Part shown: in pieces, positions 59,455 through 64,000 of the stretch
How positions within the stretch are numbered: position 1 is the stretch's first letter
Layout: every line of letters starts with the position of its first letter
Assembly: GCF_003730295.1 (NCBI RefSeq)
Contig: NZ_QTSZ01000037.1
Coordinates: 248,001-312,000 of the forward strand
From: Ornithinibacillus gellani
GTDB lineage: Bacteria; Bacillota; Bacilli; Bacillales; Amphibacillaceae
Direction of reading: 5' to 3'
Length of the DNA stretch: 64,000 bases
Notes under the pieces: model-generated
The model's input: the letters and a program-made list of their open reading frames with translations, nothing else
The model's database searches: none
Told to the model about the DNA's origin: nothing
Made by a program: the position numbers and the translations under genes

Positions 59455-59610
59455 GACCCCTTCTTTTCATAAGAAGAGGTCGAAATATCCATATGTAATC
59501 GCTCTTCTTATCTGTCAGGCATGACGCTTGCTGGAATTGGCACAGTACTATTCAAGTCTGTTGCCGAGGCTTCAAAGGGCCAGTCCCTCCACCTCTCTTG
59601 ATAAGAAATT
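59455..59610 (-). promoter_or_regulatory. SAM-I riboswitch (S-box) of the met operon
   Basis: On the minus strand the sequence runs CTTATCAAGAGAGGTGGAGG, GACTGGCCC, GAAGCCTCGGCAACA, GTGCCAATTCC and GACAGATAAG, the SAM-I consensus order. A terminator (59455-59465 with 59471-59481) with a T run follows. AGATAAGAAG can pair either with the P1 strand or with the terminator's CTTCTTATG, giving the on/off switch. High SAM should stop transcription. Confidence 0.95.
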
Positions 59611-59635
59611 ATTTAACTATTTAAATTGTATTATC

Positions 59636-59664
59636 ACTTTACACTCTTTATGAAGAGAAGTCAA
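59636..59664 (-). promoter_or_regulatory. Sigma-A promoter of the S-box met operon
   Basis: On the minus strand TTGACT (59659-59664) and TAAAGT (59636-59641) are 17 bases apart, about 30 bases upstream of the riboswitch. The promoter lies inside the element, less than 100 bp from its right end. Confidence 0.7.
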
Positions 59665-59725
59665 CTGTATTTTTTCAATTGTTCCAATAATTCTTATGAC
59701 AATGGCCGGAAATTGTACTCCCCAC

Positions 59726-59755
59726 TTGTCTTTACAAATGAAATACTAATGCATC
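59726..59755 (+). other. Right attachment site of the sigK intervening element
   Basis: TTGTCTTTAC, the shared core AAATGAAAT (59736-59744) and ACTAATGCATC. The left flank belongs to the element, the right to sigK. In the excised circle the arms TTGTC..TTACA and TGTAATGACAA would form an inverted repeat around the core. Confidence 0.85.
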
Positions 59756-60108
59756 TCCGTGCACTCAAAAAGGTAAAGAAAGATGTTTCATTACATGATC
59801 CGATTGGCCAGGATAAAGAAGGAAATGAAATTAGCCTGATTGATATTTTGGAAGCTGAAAATGAAAATATTTTAGAGTTTATCCAATTGAATATGGAGAT
59901 TGAGAAAATGCAGGATTATTTTTCTATTCTGGACAAAAGAGAACGTGAGGTTATTGTCTACCGTTATGGATTAAACGAATTTCAAGAAATGACGCAGCGA
60001 GAAATTGCGCAAAAACTTAATATTTCCCGAAGCTATGTTTCGCGTATTGAGAAGCGTGCCTTAATGAAAGTTTTTCATGAATATTTCAGAAGGGAAAGAC
60101 AAGGATAA
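59736..60108 (+). CDS. sigK: Sigma-K C-terminal fragment (spoIIIC-type half gene)
   Basis: Second part of sigma K. It resumes at [25 protein letters not shown], continues with region 3 (about [11 protein letters not shown]), and ends with the region 4.2 helix-turn-helix ([24 protein letters not shown]). The open frame extends upstream to 59626, but that part is element sequence overlapping the S-box promoter and has no ribosome site. Expression depends on excision and joining to 51582-51913. There is no terminator in the 67 bases before the convergent mtnN. Confidence 0.93.
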
Positions 60109-60175
60109 CATGACGAAAACCTCTCTCCCATCCCAATGGTTGTACTCGAATGAAAGAAAGGTTCACGTATTCTAA

Positions 60176-60865
60176 TCAAATATCCCGCAGTAATTTCATA
60201 GTAAGCTCTGCTGCATTTTGGGCAGCTTGTTTAATGAAAGTGTCAAATGTTATCGAAGATTCTTTTCCTGCTATATCAGAAAGTGCCCGAATAATTACAA
60301 ATGGTTTCTGATACTGATAGCAAACTTGTGCTATCGCTGCTGCTTCCATTTCAGCAGCAATCATGTCAGGAAATTGCTGACGAACATCTGCCACACGTAC
60401 TGGGTCAGACATAAAGGAGTCCCCTGTAGCAATCACACCAATTTCAGCGCGTATAGACATCGCATCAATTATATCCTTCGTCTTTTTCACAAGCTGTTTG
60501 TCTGCATGAAACGCAGCTGGCATACCTGGAACCTGACCATATACATAGTCAAATGCAGTCACATCTACATCATGATGCAATACTTTACTAGAAATAACAA
60601 GATCGCCAACCTGCAATTTATCCGAAAAACCACCAGCTGAACCTGTATTAATAATAAAATCAGGTGTAAAGCGTTCATGTAAAATAGTTGTTGCCATTGC
60701 AGCATTTACTTTACCAATTCCGGATTTGAGTAACACAACCTGTTGATTTTCCAATTGCCCACTTGTAAATTGGCAGCCAGCAATGCTCCAACTTTCCACT
60801 GTTGTCATATTTTCTAGTAATAATTCTACCTCTTCATCCATCGCACCAATAATACCAATTGTCAT
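60176..60865 (-). CDS. mtnN: 5'-methylthioadenosine/S-adenosylhomocysteine nucleosidase
   Basis: Cleaves MTA and SAH, recycling by-products of SAM use. The 229-residue protein begins MTIGIIGAMDEEVELL and has the ribose-binding NTGSAGGF, the EMEAAAIAQV helix and the catalytic Asp in RALSDIAGKES. The frame opens at 60886, but GGGGGAAATGGC suits the ATG at 60863-60865. The neighbour yrrS is the same as in B. subtilis. It lies just outside the methionine-carrying element. Confidence 0.95.
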   Translation of the reverse strand: MTIGIIGAMDEEVELLLENMTTVESWSIAGCQFTSGQLENQQVVLLKSGIGKVNAAMATTILHERFTPDFIINTGSAGGFSDKLQVGDLVISSKVLHHDVDVTAFDYVYGQVPGMPAAFHADKQLVKKTKDIIDAMSIRAEIGVIATGDSFMSDPVRVADVRQQFPDMIAAEMEAAAIAQVCYQYQKPFVIIRALSDIAGKESSITFDTFIKQAAQNAAELTMKLLRDI

Positions 60866-60882
60866 GCCATTTCCCCCATTAA

Positions 60883-61569
60883 TCAATAATCTACTTCTTT
60901 AAGCTGCTCTACCTTTGTTGGCTGCCAGCCTCCATCATCATTCCATGAAAGATATACTCGGTAAATTTCCGTAATTTCATTGTTCGAAACCGTAGCAACT
61001 ACCTTTTGGTCACCACCATTGCCAATCCAATGTTCAATCATATCATCTTCCGCAAGCCCAGTTGCATACGTTACAGCCTGCCTAATCTCGATACGGTCTG
61101 CTGAACCATCATCATAAGTCGTTGTGTGTGGACCTGTCTGTTCTGTACCAACAGGCTTCCAATTACCTGTATATGCTTCAATTACGTTTGGATCATCCGT
61201 GCTCTCTACAGGTTCTGTTTTCACTTCTTCCTCATCTGAAGCATCTTCGTCTTCTTTATCTTTCTGTGAATCTTCTTGATCTTGATCCGATTCGTCTTTT
61301 GACTCATCTGTTTGTTTATCATCTGCATCGGATTCATTGGTATCTGCAGACTCGGTATCTCTCTCATCAGTGGACTCTTGAATTTCTACGTTATTTTCAT
61401 CCTTTTTAGCATCATCCTGCTTGTCTTTGTCACCGCCACCAAAAATCCATATACCAATTAATACAATTAGTAGAACGGCAGCTAATATGGAGAGAATCGT
61501 AATAGTTTTAGTGTTTTTTCTTCTTTTTTCAAATTTATCAACACGTGTATTTTTATCCTGATCTGTCAT
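60883..61569 (-). CDS. yrrS: YrrS-like membrane protein (DUF1510)
   Basis: Single-pass protein with a large extracytoplasmic part; function unknown. The 228-residue product has a basic cytoplasmic N-terminus, a membrane segment at about residues 24-44, a highly acidic Asp/Glu/Ser/Lys-rich linker (about 50-125), and a DUF1510 domain (NWKPVGTEQTGPHTTTYDDG ...). It precedes mtnN by 17 bases, the B. subtilis order. In B. subtilis a penicillin-binding gene (pbpI) is its neighbour; here that place is taken by the EssB-like gene. Confidence 0.88.
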   Translation of the reverse strand: MTDQDKNTRVDKFEKRRKNTKTITILSILAAVLLIVLIGIWIFGGGDKDKQDDAKKDENNVEIQESTDERDTESADTNESDADDKQTDESKDESDQDQEDSQKDKEDEDASDEEEVKTEPVESTDDPNVIEAYTGNWKPVGTEQTGPHTTTYDDGSADRIEIRQAVTYATGLAEDDMIEHWIGNGGDQKVVATVSNNEITEIYRVYLSWNDDGGWQPTKVEQLKEVDY

Positions 61570-61687
61570 TGATCTTCTCCTTTCATCCTTACCATTCTAT
61601 AATAGCATAACTTTAATAAACGGATAAACTTCTATCATTAAGATTAAATAACAATTTCAGATGGTAAAAAGATGAATTTAAATTGTT

Positions 61688-61925
61688 ATGAGGCTGGGAC
61701 AAAACATAAATTATCGGTTTAAAAGACGAACAATCACATGAATTAGCTCAGGGAATATACGTAGACTCCTGTGGGAGCAAAGAGCCATATAAGACCCCGC
61801 AAGGCGAAGCCTGAGGAGGCTTATTGCTCGCCCACGGAATGCGAAGTATATTCCCTGAGCGGGGTGTCCTACTTATTAAATGTTCGCTTTTTGATTGGAT
61901 AGAAATAGTATTGTCCCAGCCTCAT
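61688..61925. repeat. 238-bp palindrome-ended repeat (MITE-like, Bacillales type)
   Basis: Ends ATGAGGCTGGGACAA (61688-61702) and TTGTCCCAGCCTCAT (61911-61925) are perfect inverted repeats. Nested arms GCTCAGGGAATATAC (61746-61760) and GTATATTCCCTGAGC (61846-61860) pair too, and AAAGACGAACA with TGTTCGCTTT between them. The centre (ACTCCTGTGGGAG ... GACCCCGCAAGGCGAAGC) resembles a repeat common in Bacillus genomes. It has no protein frame and lies between the EssB-like gene and yrrS. Confidence 0.85.
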
Positions 61926-61938
61926 TTTTTGTACAATT

Positions 61939-63312
61939 CTATTTATTTAACTTTTTCAGTTCCTTTTCTATTTTGTCTATTTGCTTCTTTTTATCATCTT
62001 TATCTAACTTTTTATCTTTTTTCAAGTGGGCAATCTTTTGCTTCAGACTCTTTTCTTGTAAATATTCATTTTTCATTTGTTTCGCAAGCTTTAATGCTTC
62101 GTCTGGATTTTGCAATTGTAAATAGCTTTGAGCAGCCAGCAGCTTGGATCGCTTATGGTCAGATACTTCTTGTGCAAGGTCAATTACCTGATCATATTCT
62201 TTTTTCAACCATGCTTGTTCTACCTTCACTTCGGTTTTCTTCGCGGACACATTTAATATAATATCATTAGCTTCATCTGTTTGAAGTGCAGCAAGTGCAT
62301 CTACTGCTTGTACCTGAAATGCTTTGTGCTGTGAAGCTTTTTGTAAACTATCTGCTGTATTCAGCTTGAGATACTGTTGAAACAATACCGATTCAGCAGA
62401 CTCATCCAGATGTGGGACAGATTCCAGTGTTTGCGCAGCTTTCTCTGGATCGTCAGCTAATGCAAATTGATAGCCTTCACGCACGGTCGCTTCATCCTTC
62501 AATTTATCCTTCATGTCCGTATATTGTTCTTGATTCTTTTTATTCGTTGCTTTCATTTCGGACACCGTATTTGACAATGGAAGCACCTGGAATATATACA
62601 AAACAACTAAACCGATTAAGATACCGACAAGGAGTGCCGTTAACGGTGTCCATTTCGTTTGTTTCCCTTTCGTCATTGGGGATTTTGGTGTTTTTACTAT
62701 TTTATTTGTAGTAGATTTAGACGTAGGTTTTGCTTCTGTTCGAATGGCCTTTTCCAACTCCTGAACAGAATTAGCCTGAAGAATGGCTTTGATAAAAGGT
62801 TGTGCTTGTATTTGTTTGGAAACATTCCCTTTTTGTATCTCTGCTAAGCTGTTATTAGTATATAGAAACAACAAAATATGCTTTAATCCAGTTACATACT
62901 GCGTCGCAGACATATCCATTGGCGGGAGAACAGATCGAATTCCCCGATGGGCAATTTTTAGATCTCCCTCAGCATTTACGTAAATATTATTCGGATGAAT
63001 AATCGTTGTATATTGTGTACCAACTAGCTTGTCAACTTTTAATATGTTCAAAGCAATTTTATCTTTTATAACTGGCTTCACTGCTCTTTTTTGTATCAAA
63101 GATTGGTAACTTTTCTCTCGTTTATAATATAACTTAATCACATGTTCATCGACTGTATAATGTTGACAATCAAAAAATAATGTATCTTTTCTTTTTAATT
63201 CATCCAGCTGTTCTGCAGCTTGAAGATTTGTTAGCTTTTGAGGGATTTCATAAATCAGAACATCATCATTTTCTGTTATGGTTCCAAATTGTAATGCATA
63301 TTCATTCCCCAT
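61939..63312 (-). CDS. essB: EssB/YukC-like type VII secretion membrane protein
   Basis: EssB/YukC proteins are structural parts of Firmicute type VII secretion systems, with a pseudokinase-like cytoplasmic domain. Here the N-terminal domain (about 1-200) has YTTIIHPNNIYVN and IAHRGIRSVLPP, typical of EssB, and no kinase active-site residues. A membrane segment lies at about residues 222-244 (LTALLVGILIGLVVLYIF), followed by a long Lys-rich helical domain. Start is ATG 63310-63312, after GAAGGTGGCGATGAT, giving 457 residues. It starts about 24 bases after the kinase gene. Confidence 0.8.
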   Translation of the reverse strand: MGNEYALQFGTITENDDVLIYEIPQKLTNLQAAEQLDELKRKDTLFFDCQHYTVDEHVIKLYYKREKSYQSLIQKRAVKPVIKDKIALNILKVDKLVGTQYTTIIHPNNIYVNAEGDLKIAHRGIRSVLPPMDMSATQYVTGLKHILLFLYTNNSLAEIQKGNVSKQIQAQPFIKAILQANSVQELEKAIRTEAKPTSKSTTNKIVKTPKSPMTKGKQTKWTPLTALLVGILIGLVVLYIFQVLPLSNTVSEMKATNKKNQEQYTDMKDKLKDEATVREGYQFALADDPEKAAQTLESVPHLDESAESVLFQQYLKLNTADSLQKASQHKAFQVQAVDALAALQTDEANDIILNVSAKKTEVKVEQAWLKKEYDQVIDLAQEVSDHKRSKLLAAQSYLQLQNPDEALKLAKQMKNEYLQEKSLKQKIAHLKKDKKLDKDDKKKQIDKIEKELKKLNK

Positions 63313-63336
63313 ATCATCGCCACCTTCCACACCCCA

Positions 63337-64000
63337 CTATAATATAACGAATAAAATAATCACCATTACGAGTATCGAAACCATAATTCCAAATGCTCGT
63401 TTTACTTGTGAGGGTTGTCTCTTCCGTTTATTTTTTAACCTATCATTTGCTTTTAATAATTCTATCTTTGCTTCTCTTATATCTTGAAAACGCTTGTCTG
63501 GTTCCAATTCAACCATTTGATTCACTGCATGAATAAGTGGTTTTGGTAATCCTTTCACCAAATCCTGAATCTGCTTTTGTGTGACATAGACATATTTTCC
63601 ACCTGTAAAAAGATAATACATGACTGCACCAAGTGAAAAAATATCGGTACGTTGGTCTGTCTGTTGTTTTTCAAATTGTTCCGGGGCAGCGAACCCAACT
63701 GTACCAATTCGTACTGTATCTGATAATTGATTTTGGCGAAACTTTCTAGCAATACCAAAGTCTATTAGTTTGATGGTACCATCATGCTGTATCATAATAT
63801 TAGCTGGCTTTAAATCCCGATAAATAATTGGATCTTCTTGCTTATGTAAGTAATGAATTACCGTACAAAGCTGAATTGCTATATCTAGTATTTTCGTAGT
63901 GGGAAGTGATTGGCTTTCAGCTATAAAATAATCAGAGAGTACCACACCATCTACATATTCCATAACCAAATAAAAATATTGATCACTTGTAAAAAAATCA
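63337..64000 (-). CDS. Membrane serine/threonine protein kinase, 3' part
   Basis: C-terminal portion of a Hanks-type kinase whose start lies beyond base 64000. Visible are the catalytic loop IYRDLKPANIM, the metal-binding DFGIAR, GTVGFAAPEQF, and DIFSLGAVMYYL. After the kinase domain comes a short basic linker and one membrane segment (AFGIMVSILVMVIILFVIL), after which the protein stops. No PASTA domains are present, unlike PrkC. It is the first visible gene of an operon with the EssB-like gene. Confidence 0.9.
   Translation of the reverse strand, partial: DFFTSDQYFYLVMEYVDGVVLSDYFIAESQSLPTTKILDIAIQLCTVIHYLHKQEDPIIYRDLKPANIMIQHDGTIKLIDFGIARKFRQNQLSDTVRIGTVGFAAPEQFEKQQTDQRTDIFSLGAVMYYLFTGGKYVYVTQKQIQDLVKGLPKPLIHAVNQMVELEPDKRFQDIREAKIELLKANDRLKNKRKRQPSQVKRAFGIMVSILVMVIILFVIL

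Larger units (their letters stand above)
51914..59744. mobile_element. skin-like sigK intervening element with a methionine operon (about 7.8 kb)
   Basis: DNA lying between the two halves of sigK, bounded by direct copies of AAATGAAAT; excision would remove 7,822 bp and fuse the halves in frame. It carries a SpoIVCA-type serine recombinase, a small orf, and the S-box-controlled yezD-metI-yitJ-metE operon. No phage structural, replication or regulatory genes are present, unlike the B. subtilis skin. Excision in the mother cell would be programmed; loss in vegetative cells would remove methionine genes, which may favour retention (inference). Confidence 0.9.

Noticed and set aside
59626-59735. 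5' extension of the sigK C-terminal frame as an independent start
   Set aside because: The extension reads through the S-box promoter inside the element, has no ribosome site and no similarity to sigma factors.
60218-60640. 140-codon plus-strand frame opposite mtnN
   Set aside because: Antisense of mtnN with no start signal and no recognisable domain.

Overview
The window looks like chromosomal DNA of a low-GC, endospore-forming member of the Bacillaceae. Gene order over most of its length follows the Bacillus subtilis yqf/yqe region (cccA-sigA-dnaG ... glyQS-recO-era ... phoH-yqfD-yqfC ... dnaJ-dnaK-grpE-hrcA ... lepA-spoIIP-gpr-rpsT-holA-comEC-comEB-comEA ... aroE-yqeH-yqeG-sda). Sporulation genes (yqfC, yqfD, spoIIP, gpr, sda, sigK) and Gram-positive regulatory devices (T-box, CIRCE, S-box) agree with this. 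The style of the proteins suggests a relative of Oceanobacillus or Virgibacillus, which is inference only. No tRNA, rRNA or CRISPR array was seen.

Layout. Bases 1-50,100 are a dense core block, nearly all on the minus strand. 1-7,460: yqfO (cut by the edge), trmK, cccA, rpoD, dnaG, ppsR, ccpN. 7,580-13,990: glyS/glyQ under a glycine-type T-box, recO, yqzL, era, dgkA, ybeY. 13,986-22,925: pgpH, phoH, yqfD, yqfC, a membrane protein of unknown role, floA, an NfeD protease, yqeY, rpsU. 23,000-33,500: deoC, mtaB, rsmE, prmA, the dnaJ-dnaK-grpE-hrcA heat-shock operon with a perfect CIRCE, hemW. 33,570-40,450: lepA, yqxA, spoIIP, gpr, rpsT (+), holA, and the 44-residue yqzM (+). 40,467-49,190: the comE operon in the order comEA-comEB-comEC, then yqeM-rsfS-yqeK-nadD-yhbY-aroE-yqeH-yqeG. 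49,190-50,080: two tandem copies of a 155-bp hairpin-rich repeat, then the 46-codon sda gene behind a cluster of DnaA boxes.

The most interesting part is 51,582-60,108. The late mother-cell sigma factor gene sigK is cut in two by an intervening element of about 7.8 kb (skin-like). The N-terminal half ends at the shared sequence AAATGAAAT (51,914-51,922) and the C-terminal half resumes at the same nine bases (59,736-59,744). Joining them restores one in-frame 234-codon pro-sigma-K. The element carries a SpoIVCA-type large serine recombinase next to the left end, as in B. subtilis. Instead of a prophage remnant, the rest is a methionine operon controlled by a SAM riboswitch: yezD, metI, a homocysteine methyltransferase/MTHFR fusion, and metE. 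A developmental DNA excision is thus coupled to primary metabolism. The recombinase gene sits behind the operon, separated from it by a hairpin terminator and a possible sigma-E promoter.

Right of the element are mtnN, yrrS, a 238-bp palindromic repeat, an EssB/YukC-like membrane protein and the 3' part of a membrane Ser/Thr kinase that runs off the window. Several regulatory sequences link housekeeping and development: a sigma-H-like promoter with a Spo0A box before dnaG-rpoD, paired Spo0A boxes before era, a sigma-H-like/Spo0A-box overlap before comEA, and a Spo0A box beside the DnaA boxes of sda. These were read by eye and need experimental support.
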